Assembly: GCF_000517065.1 (NCBI RefSeq)
Contig: NZ_KI912105.1
Span: 913,308-977,307 of the forward strand
Origin: Alkaliflexus imshenetskii DSM 15055
GTDB taxonomy: Bacteria > Bacteroidota > Bacteroidia > Bacteroidales > Marinilabiliaceae
Length of the DNA stretch: 64,000 nt
Reading direction: 5' to 3'
Every line of letters begins with the position of its first letter. Within the stretch, counting starts at the first letter, position 1. The position numbers were made by a program, and so were the translations under genes. Under the pieces are notes generated by a model. That model was not told the DNA's origin and did not search any database. It saw only the letters and a list, made by a program, of their open reading frames with translations. Shown here in pieces: positions 7,832 through 16,313 of the stretch.

Positions 7832-7866
7832 TTCATTAATTCTTCATTATTGATGATGCATATTTG
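7832..7866 (+). promoter_or_regulatory. Composite promoter 3 (TTCAT repeat plus -7 box)
   Basis: TTCAT at 7832-7836 and 7843-7847 (11-nt period), then 11 nt, then CATATTTG at 7859-7866, one base from TAnnTTTG. It is the nearer of two promoters for the gene at 7954. Confidence 0.6.
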
Positions 7867-7953
7867 ATTCAGAAAAAGGAAACAATCGAATAGTAGAAAT
7901 AGTCTCAAATGAGTGTGTCGGGACATTTCATTAAACCTTAAATAAAAAGAAAG

Positions 7954-8376
7954 ATGAAAGCAAAAGTTATTTTGGCAGCCATGTTACTGGTAAGTGCAGG
8001 TGCCATAGCTCAGGAAGCAGAACAAAACCGCACACAAGTGCGCGAACGCGTTAAAACCAGAACTCAGGAACAAAACGAGCAGGCCGTTCAGGCCCAGGAG
8101 CAAATCCAGAACCAGCAAGCACAGGAAGCTCTGCAGCAAACACGCGAACGCAGAAGCGAAGGTGTTGAACGCGGACAATCAAAACGGGAAGAAGCCCAGC
8201 AAAACCGCACCCGGGCTGAACGTCGAGAGAATGCACGCACACGTTCCGAAGCCGTACGTCAGGATGCACAACGCGTTGAAAAACGTCAAGGCGCCAGACC
8301 TGAATCAGCAGGCCAAAACGCCAATGCCAATCGGGTAAACCAACAAGAACGGCAGAACACCAAAAGAGGAAAATAA
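7954..8376 (+). CDS. Small secreted Gln/Arg-rich protein
   Basis: No family is recognised. The 140-residue protein has a signal peptide (1-19, cleavage AIA-QE). The rest is almost entirely Gln, Arg, Glu, Asn and Ala. Runs such as 'QTRERRSEGVERGQ' predict a long charged helix or disorder, and a GARPE motif sits near residue 115. No cysteines or aromatic residues are apparent in the mature part. Start, composition and the GARPE motif parallel the protein at 3472. Two TTCAT-type promoters precede it, and a DUF4382 lipoprotein gene follows 28 nt downstream. Periplasmic or surface location is inferred. Confidence 0.72.
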   Translation: MKAKVILAAMLLVSAGAIAQEAEQNRTQVRERVKTRTQEQNEQAVQAQEQIQNQQAQEALQQTRERRSEGVERGQSKREEAQQNRTRAERRENARTRSEAVRQDAQRVEKRQGARPESAGQNANANRVNQQERQNTKRGK

Positions 8377-8404
8377 AAAGATTATTCACTAAAGCACTAT
8401 TACA

Positions 8405-9301
8405 ATGAAAAGAACACTATATTTTCTGGCAATAGCCTTAACGCTTATTGTTTACGGAGCTTGTGAAAAGAGCGATTCAATTAGTGGTAAAGGCACGCTC
8501 AACCTATCAATTACGGATGCACCAATTGATACTGACGGCATCACGGGCGTATACATCTCCATCATCGGAATTCAGTATCACAACAACAATGACTGGGTGA
8601 CAGTTGAAGATTTTGAAGGTCCAAAAACCTACAACCTTCTGGATTTAACCAGAGGCACTTCAGATTTGCTCGGAAGTTTTGAGCTGTCTGCCGGAACCTA
8701 TACTCAAATTCGCTTTCTGCTTGATATGCCCACTTACGGACAAGGAAACCACTCAAACCCGGGATGTTATCTTGAGTTTGAAGATGGCAGCACGGAACCA
8801 CTTTTTGTGCCATCGGGCGGACAAACCGGGTATAAAGCCGTTGGCTCATTCCATGTGCCCGTGAATGGCGAAGTGGACGTAACAGCAGATTTTGACGTGA
8901 GAAAGTCAGTTGTGAAAGCTGGCATTTCAGGAAAATACATACTAAAACCAACCATCCGCCTGGTAGTTAACAATGAGGCCGGAAAAATTAAAGGTGACAT
9001 TACGGGCATCGAAGAAAACAGAACCGTGGTAGTTTACGCCTATGAAACAGGCACCTACACCGAAAGTGAAGCCGACGAGCCGGCTGAGGAAGCAACCCGT
9101 TTCCCCAATGCCGTAAGCAGCGACGTGGCAGATGAAGCAGGTCACTATCACATAGCCTACCTTGCCGAAGGCACTTATGACCTCGTGGTGGTAATTGTCG
9201 ATGAAAATGAAGCTGTAACGGTGGCCGGCATCATCCAAGATGTTGAAGTTGAAAGTCGGAAAGCCACCATTCAAAACATTGATTTAAATAGCTTTGAATA
9301 G
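8405..9301 (+). CDS. DUF4382 lipoprotein
   Basis: The 298-residue product has a lipoprotein signal with lipobox VYGAC (C20), so it is anchored to a membrane. Residues about 30-180 match DUF4382: 'GTLNLSITDAPID', followed by 'GVYISIIGIQYH' and 'LSAGTYTQIRFLLD'. A second beta-rich, carboxypeptidase-regulatory-like segment (about 190-295) has 'GKIKGDITGIEENRTVVVYA'. DUF4382 proteins are common surface lipoproteins of Bacteroidota with no known biochemical role. The gene follows the Gln/Arg-rich protein by 28 nt and ends the island at a terminator 110 nt downstream. Confidence 0.82.
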   Translation: MKRTLYFLAIALTLIVYGACEKSDSISGKGTLNLSITDAPIDTDGITGVYISIIGIQYHNNNDWVTVEDFEGPKTYNLLDLTRGTSDLLGSFELSAGTYTQIRFLLDMPTYGQGNHSNPGCYLEFEDGSTEPLFVPSGGQTGYKAVGSFHVPVNGEVDVTADFDVRKSVVKAGISGKYILKPTIRLVVNNEAGKIKGDITGIEENRTVVVYAYETGTYTESEADEPAEEATRFPNAVSSDVADEAGHYHIAYLAEGTYDLVVVIVDENEAVTVAGIIQDVEVESRKATIQNIDLNSFE

Positions 9302-9412
9302 ATGAAAGAGAGGCAGTTGCAGTATGGAAAATGATTTTTAAAAACACGCCATACTGCGCTGTCGTCCGAACCATCATATATCGAAAAGAAAAATTTGGGT
9401 TAGGGTAAGTGA

Positions 9413-9454
9413 AGAGGGGTTGCGGACAAAGGTTTGCAGCCCCTCTGTTTTTTT
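9413..9454 (+). terminator. Rho-independent terminator
   Basis: agaggggttgc (9413-9423) pairs with gcagcccctct (9436-9446) with one G-T wobble, followed by g and T7. It closes the island transcript. Confidence 0.75.
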
Positions 9455-9505
9455 GAATAAAAACCATTTGTCGGCAAATTTCCTACGAAAATCATCAGAA
9501 TAAAC

Positions 9506-9513
9506 TATTTTTG
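9506..9513 (+). promoter_or_regulatory. -7 box of the cysteate synthase-like gene
   Basis: TATTTTTG at 9506-9513 is an exact TAnnTTTG match, 17 nt before the ATG. A -33 TTTG at normal spacing was not found. Confidence 0.45.
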
Positions 9514-9530
9514 CCGATGAAAAGAATAAC

Positions 9531-10853
9531 ATGATGAGTTCAAATAATAAGCCCACGCACTATTTGTTACAGTCGGTTAATACCGGCCAGCAATTTAGCG
9601 ATACCGGCTGGACACTTGATGCCCCGGGAGAAAAGGTAGACACCTTGATTAGAGCCGTATACGAAGAGGTGCAACTAGATGTGAAAGATGCCTCACTGGG
9701 GGTGTTTCGCTTTGCCGACTGGCTGCCTGTTACACGCTTCCTGAAAGGCTCATCGGCACCAGCAACTTATAAGAGCAAAGGCCTTGCAGAATATCTTGGG
9801 CTTGAAAATCTATACATCACCTTCAGCGGTTATTGGCCCGAGAAAGGCGTAACCATGCGCACCTGCTCTTTTAAAGAGACTGAAGCCTATACCGTAGGCG
9901 GGCGCATCACCGAAGATACGCAAGGAACGCTTGTGGTGGCTTCGGCCGGCAATACGGCGCGTGCCTTTGCCAGAGTTTGCTCCGACAACAACATTCCGCT
10001 GTTGCTCTGTGTGCCCGAAGATAACTTGGATGCGCTCTGGTTCGATGAACCCATCAACGACAATGTGAAACTCATCTGCACACGTTCGGGCAGTGACTAT
10101 TTTGATGCCATACATCTGTCCAATAAAATATCGTGTATGCCGGGTTTCTTTCCCGAAGGTGGTGCCAGAAACATCGCCCGCAGGGATGGCATGGGTACCA
10201 CAGTGCTGTCGGCCGTTCATTTCATCGGTAAAATACCCGATTATTACTTTCAGGCGGTAGGAAGCGGCACCGGCGCAGTTGCTGCCTGGGAAGCCATTGA
10301 CCGTTTGATTGTGGATGGACGCTTTGGCCGAAACCAAATGAAACTGATGGTTTCACAAAACGCACCCTTTCTGGCCATTTACGATGCATGGAAAGCAAAT
10401 TCGAGACAGATGTTACCGCTGGATGATGATGTGGCGCGTCATCAGGTTGAAGAAATCACTGCCAAAGTACTCTCCAACCGGAAACCGGCCTATCCCATTA
10501 TTGGCGGATTATTCGACTGCCTTAAAAATACGGATGGCGACGTACTTAAAGCCACCAACGCCGAAGCCGATGAAGCAGCGCGCCTTTTTGAAGAATTGGA
10601 AGGCAATGACATTCATCCGGCAGCAGCCGTGGCCACTGCCACTCTCATTAAAGAAGCCAAAGAGGGCAGAATTCCAAAGGATGCCATCGTGATGCTGAAC
10701 ATTACCGGAGGAGGCGAGAAACTCTTTAAGAAAGAGAATAAATACCACTATCTGCAACCCAACCATGTGTTTGATATTAGCACGAGCATGGATGAAATAA
10801 AAAAAGTAATGAAAGCACTCTTCCCGGCCATAAATCCGGTAGGGTGCAAATAA
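9531..10853 (+). CDS. Cysteate synthase-like PLP enzyme (threonine synthase paralogue)
   Basis: This 440-residue protein belongs to the fold-type II PLP family and resembles the cysteate synthase branch of threonine synthases. The PLP lysine is K115 in 'CSFKETEAY'. 'VVASAGNTARAF' and 'AVGSGTGAVAAWEA' bind substrate and cofactor phosphate. Known family members make L-cysteate from O-phosphoserine and sulfite. In methanogens this feeds coenzyme M; in Bacteroidota cysteate feeds capnine-type sulfonolipids. No acyltransferase partner is adjacent. A sulfite reductase cluster 3 kb away, on the opposite strand, uses the same sulfite. Alternative: a threonine synthase paralogue of other specificity. 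ATG codons at 9531 and 9534 are both possible. Confidence 0.78.
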   Translation: MMSSNNKPTHYLLQSVNTGQQFSDTGWTLDAPGEKVDTLIRAVYEEVQLDVKDASLGVFRFADWLPVTRFLKGSSAPATYKSKGLAEYLGLENLYITFSGYWPEKGVTMRTCSFKETEAYTVGGRITEDTQGTLVVASAGNTARAFARVCSDNNIPLLLCVPEDNLDALWFDEPINDNVKLICTRSGSDYFDAIHLSNKISCMPGFFPEGGARNIARRDGMGTTVLSAVHFIGKIPDYYFQAVGSGTGAVAAWEAIDRLIVDGRFGRNQMKLMVSQNAPFLAIYDAWKANSRQMLPLDDDVARHQVEEITAKVLSNRKPAYPIIGGLFDCLKNTDGDVLKATNAEADEAARLFEELEGNDIHPAAAVATATLIKEAKEGRIPKDAIVMLNITGGGEKLFKKENKYHYLQPNHVFDISTSMDEIKKVMKALFPAINPVGCK

Positions 10854-10869
10854 CATAAACCTCATAAAA

Positions 10870-10920
10870 AAAAAAGAGCGAGGCCTGACACAAATTAATG
10901 TATCAGGCCTCGCTCTATTA
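10870..10920. terminator. Bidirectional terminator
   Basis: A 14-bp perfect stem, agagcgaggcctga (10875-10888) with tcaggcctcgctct (10903-10916), has an A-run on the left and tatta on the right. It separates convergent genes. Confidence 0.85.
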
Positions 10921-10968
10921 TTGTAACTACGATTCAAAAACATATCACGCTTCCTGCCTCATTAGTCT

Positions 10969-13404
10969 CTAAGAATAAATTGGCGGAAACCGCTTGGGGT
11001 CGGATTCACTCATAAGGGCATATACCGCTTCGTACACATCTTCGGCATTTGGTTTACTAAAATAGTCGCCATCTGTACCATAAGCCGGACGATGATCTTT
11101 TGCCGATACGGTTACCGGCGGTGCATCGAGATAATAAAACGCCTTCTGCTCTTCTAGCACTTTTTGCATCATGTAGGCAGAGGCACCTCCCGGCACATCC
11201 TCGTCAAAAAATATGACCCTGCTGGTTTTCTTCACCGACTCCACTATGGTATGCCCCACATCAAAGGGCAGCAAAGTTTGTACATCAACCAGCTCCACAG
11301 AAATACCTATTGCAGCTAACTGCTCGGCAGCTTCCATGCCAATTCTAACGCAAGAGCCGTAAGTGACCAGCGTCACATCGGTGCCTGTGCGTAGCACTTC
11401 GGGTACGCCCAGTGGAATTTTGTATTCACCGGGATTTTCAGGCTTTTGTTCGCGTATCCGGTACCCGTTGAGTGGTTCAATGACCAATGCCGGGTCGTCG
11501 CCCTGAAGCAGCGTGTTATAAAAACCGGCAGCGCGCGTCATGTCACGGGGCACACAAACATAAACACCACGAATGGAGTTGATGACCATGCTCAATGGCG
11601 AGCCTGCATGCCACGGCCCTTCGAGCCGGTGACCACGGGTGCTGATTATCAAAGGTACTTTCTGCCCCGCTTTTGTGCGGTAATGCAGCGTGGCCACATC
11701 GTCGCTCAATGTTTGAAGCGCATAAAGCAGATAATCAAAATATTGTATCTCGGCGATGGGTCTTAATCCGCGCAATGCCAATCCAATGCCCTTCCCTACG
11801 ATGGTTGTTTCACGAATTCCGGTATCAAAAACCCTTAACTCGCCATACTTGGCCTGCATGCCTTCAAGAGTTTGGTTTACACCGCCAAGTTTGCCGGTAT
11901 CCTCACCAAAAATCACCAAACGTGGCTCTTTGGCCAATAGGGCATCAAAGTTCTGAAGTAAAATCTCACGTCCCGGAATGGTCTCTATTTCATCCGCGTA
12001 CTGCGGCTCAACGGGTTTTATTTTCATCGATGATCGCTCCGACTCATCATAAAGGTGACGGTTGTATTTCTCCTCACCCATGTGGCGATAGGCATTCACC
12101 CATGCTTTAAGTTCCAACTTTAATCCGCCTGGCATTTCGCAGTTGGCACACACATTCCGTAGAACTTTACGGGCAGCGCTAAGAATCTCTTTCCGATTAA
12201 GTACAAGCGCGTTCTTAAGTTTGACAATGGCATCATCAATCATATGCTGCCGTGCCATGTGGCAGACACAATGCTTGGAAGTTACCAGGTGTATTAATTC
12301 ATCCCGCTCTTTTTTGAGCGGTTCCATGTAGTCCTCATAAGCCTCGTTACGGGCCGTTTTAACCTCATCAAGTGCGCTATTCTCAAGCACGTCGAGTTCT
12401 GCGGAAGTGGCCATGCCGGTTTCGAGAATCCATTTTCGCATCTGTACCAGGCAGTCGTACTCTTTCTCAAACTGGATGCGGTCTGCAGACTTGTAGCGCT
12501 CATGCGAGCCGGAAGTGGAGTGCCCCATTGGCTGGGTAAGCTCCTCTACGTGGAAAAGCACCGGCACATGTTCTTTGCGGCATTGGGCAATTCCCTCTTC
12601 ATACATCTGACACAGCGCAGCATAATCCCAACCTTTTGCACGGTAAACCAATATGCCGGTTTCATCTTTGGCCATCTTCTCAAAACCTTTCAATGCTTTG
12701 GAGATGCTGGCCTTAATGGTTTGCACCTTAGTAGGCACCGATATGGCATACCCATCGTCCCAGACTGAAACAGCCATTGGAATCTGAAGCACACCGGCAG
12801 CGTTAAGCGTCTCAAAAAAATGCCCTTCGGAAGTGCTTCCATCACCAATGGTGCCAAAAACCACCTCGTTGCCGCCATTGCTGAACTCCTTTTTATGGTG
12901 AAGAGCCGGATTGTTACGGTATATCTTTGAGGCCAATGCCAATCCTACCATTCGCGGCATCTGGCCTGCTGTGGGGCTGATGTCGGATGCGGTATTTCCA
13001 CGCGTAGTCTGACTGTTCCAATTGCCATTCTCATCAATGATGCGCGTGGCAAAATGGTTATTAAACGAACGCCCCCCATTGTCCGGATTCAACTCAGTGC
13101 GTGTTTCTCCGTATAGCAAGGCGAAAAAGTTTCTGGGAGTTGTCATGCCCGTGGCGAGCATGAACGTTTGGTCACGATAATAACCCGAGCGCCAGTCGCC
13201 CTTTTGAAATTGCTTTGCTTTGGCAATCTGAGCCACCTCTTTACCATCACCAAAAATACCAAATTTGGCTTTCCCTGTAAGTACTTCCTTACGGGCAACA
13301 AGGCTCATCTGCCTGCTGACATGAGCGAGTTTATAATCGTTGAGTACTTCTTTCTTAAAATCTTCGAAACTTAGACCGGTATCTGACATAAGCGCCATTT
13401 CCAT
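10969..13404 (-). CDS. 2-oxoacid dehydrogenase E1, fused alpha and beta subunits (branched-chain/pyruvate type)
   Basis: Starting at 13404 (MEMALMSD) the protein has 811 residues. In-frame ATGs at 13548 and 13425 add no conserved sequence. The first half (to about 420) is an E1 alpha subunit with the ThDP motif GDGSTSEGHFFE; it ends in WDDGYAIS where relatives usually have an Asn. The second half (about 480-810) is the E1 beta/transketolase C-domain, with 'VIFGEDTGKLGGV' and 'GHTIVESVKK'. It decarboxylates a 2-oxoacid and passes the acyl group to an E2 lipoyl protein; substrate is probably branched-chain keto acids. No E2 or E3 gene adjoins, so partners are elsewhere. Branched keto acids supply iso-fatty acids, common in Bacteroidota lipids. 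Confidence 0.88.
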   Translation of the reverse strand: MEMALMSDTGLSFEDFKKEVLNDYKLAHVSRQMSLVARKEVLTGKAKFGIFGDGKEVAQIAKAKQFQKGDWRSGYYRDQTFMLATGMTTPRNFFALLYGETRTELNPDNGGRSFNNHFATRIIDENGNWNSQTTRGNTASDISPTAGQMPRMVGLALASKIYRNNPALHHKKEFSNGGNEVVFGTIGDGSTSEGHFFETLNAAGVLQIPMAVSVWDDGYAISVPTKVQTIKASISKALKGFEKMAKDETGILVYRAKGWDYAALCQMYEEGIAQCRKEHVPVLFHVEELTQPMGHSTSGSHERYKSADRIQFEKEYDCLVQMRKWILETGMATSAELDVLENSALDEVKTARNEAYEDYMEPLKKERDELIHLVTSKHCVCHMARQHMIDDAIVKLKNALVLNRKEILSAARKVLRNVCANCEMPGGLKLELKAWVNAYRHMGEEKYNRHLYDESERSSMKIKPVEPQYADEIETIPGREILLQNFDALLAKEPRLVIFGEDTGKLGGVNQTLEGMQAKYGELRVFDTGIRETTIVGKGIGLALRGLRPIAEIQYFDYLLYALQTLSDDVATLHYRTKAGQKVPLIISTRGHRLEGPWHAGSPLSMVINSIRGVYVCVPRDMTRAAGFYNTLLQGDDPALVIEPLNGYRIREQKPENPGEYKIPLGVPEVLRTGTDVTLVTYGSCVRIGMEAAEQLAAIGISVELVDVQTLLPFDVGHTIVESVKKTSRVIFFDEDVPGGASAYMMQKVLEEQKAFYYLDAPPVTVSAKDHRPAYGTDGDYFSKPNAEDVYEAVYALMSESDPKRFPPIYS

Positions 13405-13618
13405 TTGAATTTCTCTCTTTAGCATACAAATTAATAAAAATTTAATGGATATGCCCGAAGCCTTAACGAAATATCCCGCAGATAAAAGAGGACAAAGCCG
13501 CCAACTATGCCCTTTCTTAATACAGGATAATTCAAAACTCCGTAACAAAGAGCCACATCCAACTTTTCTGCCAGTCTGTCTCCGGAAAAGAATTTGCAGC
13601 CATCAGTCAAACAGATAA

Positions 13619-13647
13619 ACCCGATTAATGTTTGAATATTATCGGGT
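13619..13647 (-). terminator. Weak hairpin downstream of the cobA-hemD fusion
   Basis: acccgat (13619-13625) and atcgggt (13641-13647) pair over a 15-nt loop. On the minus strand only a short TTTATC follows, so termination would be weak. The rest of 13405-13788 is AT-rich with nothing else I can support. Confidence 0.35.
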
Positions 13648-13788
13648 ATTATTAAGCTCTGCTTGGAATATGGATGCTACTTACAAAATGTGAAACTTTA
13701 AAACTTTATTGAAACCAACATATTAAAACGGAAAGTATACTTTTAAAGTGGTTGACAAAAATAATCCAGATTATAAAATCTCATTAAT

Positions 13789-15633
13789 TTAAAGCACCAT
13801 TCTATAGAAAGCCGACTCTATTTCTGACAAAGCAACACTCTCCTTCTCTGATGGGCTGCTTTTGATTGATGGCGTGATGACACCGCCCAGGCCGATAAAC
13901 CGTTTGCGGGCAAAAGCACCACGAAAAGCATACTCCAAATAGGCCGGAAAACCGTTATACACTTCAGAAAACCGTGTTACAGCTTCAGGTGAGGTAAACA
14001 CCACCCCATGGAAATCGGGTAAGTTATGTACCAATAGATTTTTCAATGGCTCAATGCGATAAACAGGCAGGTTAACAACGGCGTAACCTGCATCCTTCAG
14101 CAATATACCAAACAGCGAAGTAAACTCATCGGAGCCCGGCAGCAACAACTGCTTGTCGCTCTTCACTGAATTTCTATAAAAATCCAGCACCTGAGTCTCA
14201 TTGCCGTCAGCGGCAATAGGTTTCACTAGCAATCCTGCCCTTTTTAGAGCACGGGCAGTTTTATCATCTACAGCATCAATTTCGAGATGATAGATGCTTC
14301 GCACATCCAATCCGGCATTCAATAATGCTGCGAAGAAATATTCGACCGACTGAGGATTGGTAAAGAGAATACGATCAGCCTTCCGGGTTTTGTTAAGCAC
14401 AGGCAAAAGCTCCGGATTTGCTGACTTAAAACGAAAAAATGGCGCATGAACAGAAAGCCCACTCTCTTGAAAATCTGAAATATTGTTGTCGGTGTAGAGC
14501 CACTTTTTGGGTTTGTCATCGGGATTGGCAGAGGCAGTCCATCCAACTAAAATAATTACCGGTGACAGCAGACAGTCGTCCGCCGCAGAAAGCGACCGGA
14601 GTGTGTACCGGCGAATGTCACGATGGCTGTAAGAAGCATTTTGCACCACGGCCACAGGGGTTTGGGGGCTCCATCCAAGTTCAATAAGTTTTTGAGCCAA
14701 CTGAGGCTGCTGCGCAGCACCCATAAAAAACACCAGGGTATCTGCCTTTGGTATCACTATTTTCTCCAGGTCGTGCCCCGAAAGAAAAGCCACGGAAGAT
14801 GAGACGCCCCTTGCTGTAAGTGGCACCAGAGAATCGGCCGCAGCCGCCATTGCGCTTGAAATGCCGGGAACAATTTCTGCTTCTACCAGGCGAGCTTTTA
14901 AATAGTGATACTCTTCTATGCCACGACCAAATATCAGAGGGTCGCCACCTTTGATGCGAGCCACTTTTTTGCCCGAAACAGCTGCACGCCACAACTGCTC
15001 GTTGATAAGCTCCTGCCTGAAAGCATGACGTGAGCTGCGCTTACCTACATAAATCTTCTCAGCGGTAAACTCATCCAAAAGAGTAGCATCCAAAAGGTCA
15101 TCGTAAAATATCACATCGGCATTTTGTAGCGCTTTTAAGGCTTTAACAGTAATAAGTTCGGCATTGCCCGGGCCAAAACCCGCTACCGATACACTGCCCC
15201 AGTTTTGTCTCACATCTTCCAATGCAAATACCTCAAAAGGAAGTTTACTATCAATGCGTGCCACCATAGCCACAAAGCCATTTAAAGGATGCTCCGGCTC
15301 ACGATGTGACAAAAAGAAGCCTCTCTCCGACGCCGTAATCTCTTCGCGTTCGGGCTGCAACAAGGCAATCACCTGCAAACCTTCGGGTAGTGGATATGGC
15401 AACCTATACGCTGCATAAACAGCTACGTCGGCTTCGCCAATAACCACTGACCGGTTTAGTTGGGCTACTTCATACACTTCTGACTCCAGTCGTAAGCTTG
15501 GCGTGCCATTATTAAACGCATCCACATCCTGAAAATCTATGTCTGAGAAACGACTCAATACTAAGTTCCGTGATGCATTCACACTTTCAGATGAAGCAGT
15601 TGCAATGCGTATAGTGTTTATATTTTGTGACAT
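13789..15633 (-). CDS. HemC-like remnant / uroporphyrinogen-III C-methyltransferase / uroporphyrinogen-III synthase fusion
   Basis: This 614-residue protein (start MSQNINTIRIA; ATGs at 15651 and 15642 are alternatives) has three parts. Residues 1-140 resemble the N-terminal domain of hydroxymethylbilane synthase ('GEADVAVYAAYRLPYPLPEG'). The usual HSxKD catalytic stretch and the cofactor-binding domain are absent, so it is probably inactive. Residues about 145-390 are a SAM-dependent CobA/SUMT: 'VAGFGPGNAELITVKAL', 'GGDPLIFGRG' and 'VPGISSAMAAA'. Residues about 415-614 are HemD-like. It makes uroporphyrinogen III and methylates it to precorrin-2 for siroheme. Precorrin-2 dehydrogenase lies 33 nt upstream, and the siroheme enzyme CysI further upstream on the same strand. 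Confidence 0.88.
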   Translation of the reverse strand: MSQNINTIRIATASSESVNASRNLVLSRFSDIDFQDVDAFNNGTPSLRLESEVYEVAQLNRSVVIGEADVAVYAAYRLPYPLPEGLQVIALLQPEREEITASERGFFLSHREPEHPLNGFVAMVARIDSKLPFEVFALEDVRQNWGSVSVAGFGPGNAELITVKALKALQNADVIFYDDLLDATLLDEFTAEKIYVGKRSSRHAFRQELINEQLWRAAVSGKKVARIKGGDPLIFGRGIEEYHYLKARLVEAEIVPGISSAMAAAADSLVPLTARGVSSSVAFLSGHDLEKIVIPKADTLVFFMGAAQQPQLAQKLIELGWSPQTPVAVVQNASYSHRDIRRYTLRSLSAADDCLLSPVIILVGWTASANPDDKPKKWLYTDNNISDFQESGLSVHAPFFRFKSANPELLPVLNKTRKADRILFTNPQSVEYFFAALLNAGLDVRSIYHLEIDAVDDKTARALKRAGLLVKPIAADGNETQVLDFYRNSVKSDKQLLLPGSDEFTSLFGILLKDAGYAVVNLPVYRIEPLKNLLVHNLPDFHGVVFTSPEAVTRFSEVYNGFPAYLEYAFRGAFARKRFIGLGGVITPSIKSSPSEKESVALSEIESAFYRMVL

Positions 15634-15666
15634 AAGGTGCATTTTAAACAATTATAGACTCAACCT

Positions 15667-16119
15667 TTATTTAATGATACCATCGCTTACGAGAGATTGA
15701 ATTTGATTGCGCCACCGCACAGCAGCGTGCACATCTTTCCCGTTTGAACTTACGGCTACAGTCATATTCTCTACTTTAAGTATTGCGGGCGAAAGAAAAT
15801 CACAATCGCGTGATTTATCCACCACATTGACAAGGCATCGGAGTTTTCGCCCTTCGGAGCGTATGCGGTTATTAAGTTCCCTGTCGCCAGTGGCAGCATA
15901 TACCAGCAAGTGCCCCTCAAGATCGGTTGATTCAAACCCCCTCTCCTCTATTTCAACCCATTGTCTGCTTTTGATGCCCTCATGAATTTGCGGTGCCACA
16001 ACTTTTATGTTATGGGTGAACCGCTCCAACCCCTCAATTTTGTGCAAGGCCACATTTCCCCCGCCCACGATGAGGATTTGTTCATTCTCGATATTGATGC
16101 CGACAGGTAGAAAATTCAT
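15667..16119 (-). CDS. Precorrin-2 dehydrogenase (siroheme synthase N-terminal type)
   Basis: A 150-residue NAD-dependent enzyme of the CysG-N/Met8p family. The Rossmann glycine motif 'ILIVGGGNVALHK' is at 15-27, 'LLVYAATGDRELN' follows, and 'NVVDKSRDCDFLSPA' carries the family's catalytic region. It oxidises precorrin-2 to sirohydrochlorin; related proteins also insert iron. It is shorter than full CysG-N domains of about 200 residues, so chelatase activity is uncertain. It forms a pair with the cobA-hemD fusion 33 nt downstream. Its promoter region contains a five-unit 15-bp tandem repeat. Confidence 0.9.
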   Translation of the reverse strand: MNFLPVGINIENEQILIVGGGNVALHKIEGLERFTHNIKVVAPQIHEGIKSRQWVEIEERGFESTDLEGHLLVYAATGDRELNNRIRSEGRKLRCLVNVVDKSRDCDFLSPAILKVENMTVAVSSNGKDVHAAVRWRNQIQSLVSDGIIK

Positions 16120-16135
16120 GACAATTGGTTTTAAC

Positions 16136-16210
16136 AGATGTAAGATGATGAGAGGATAGATATTTAGATGTGAGATGGTTAGATGTGATATATTAAGATG
16201 TAAGATGAGC
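16136..16210. repeat. Tandem repeat, five units of 15 bp
   Basis: Five degenerate units begin at 16136, 16151, 16166, 16181 and 16196; the family consensus is about AGATGTNAGATGNTN. Unit 2 is the most diverged. The array ends 17 nt upstream of the precorrin-2 dehydrogenase ATG. The remaining gap up to 16313 shows nothing else. Confidence 0.75.
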
Positions 16211-16313
16211 AGAAAAGAGAGGTAACAAAATGACGATAAAACGCACCAAATAGCAGCTCTTTCTTTCCCTCAAAATCTATAACTAAACAAAAACCGTATT
16301 CCCATTTACAACC

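Noticed and set aside
9810..10337. Minus-strand open frame of 175 codons inside the cysteate synthase-like gene
   Set aside because: Antisense shadow; low-complexity composition unlike a real protein.
16136..16210. Short regular repeats that might be a CRISPR array
   Set aside because: Units are 15 bp, directly joined, degenerate and without spacers; no cas genes are near.
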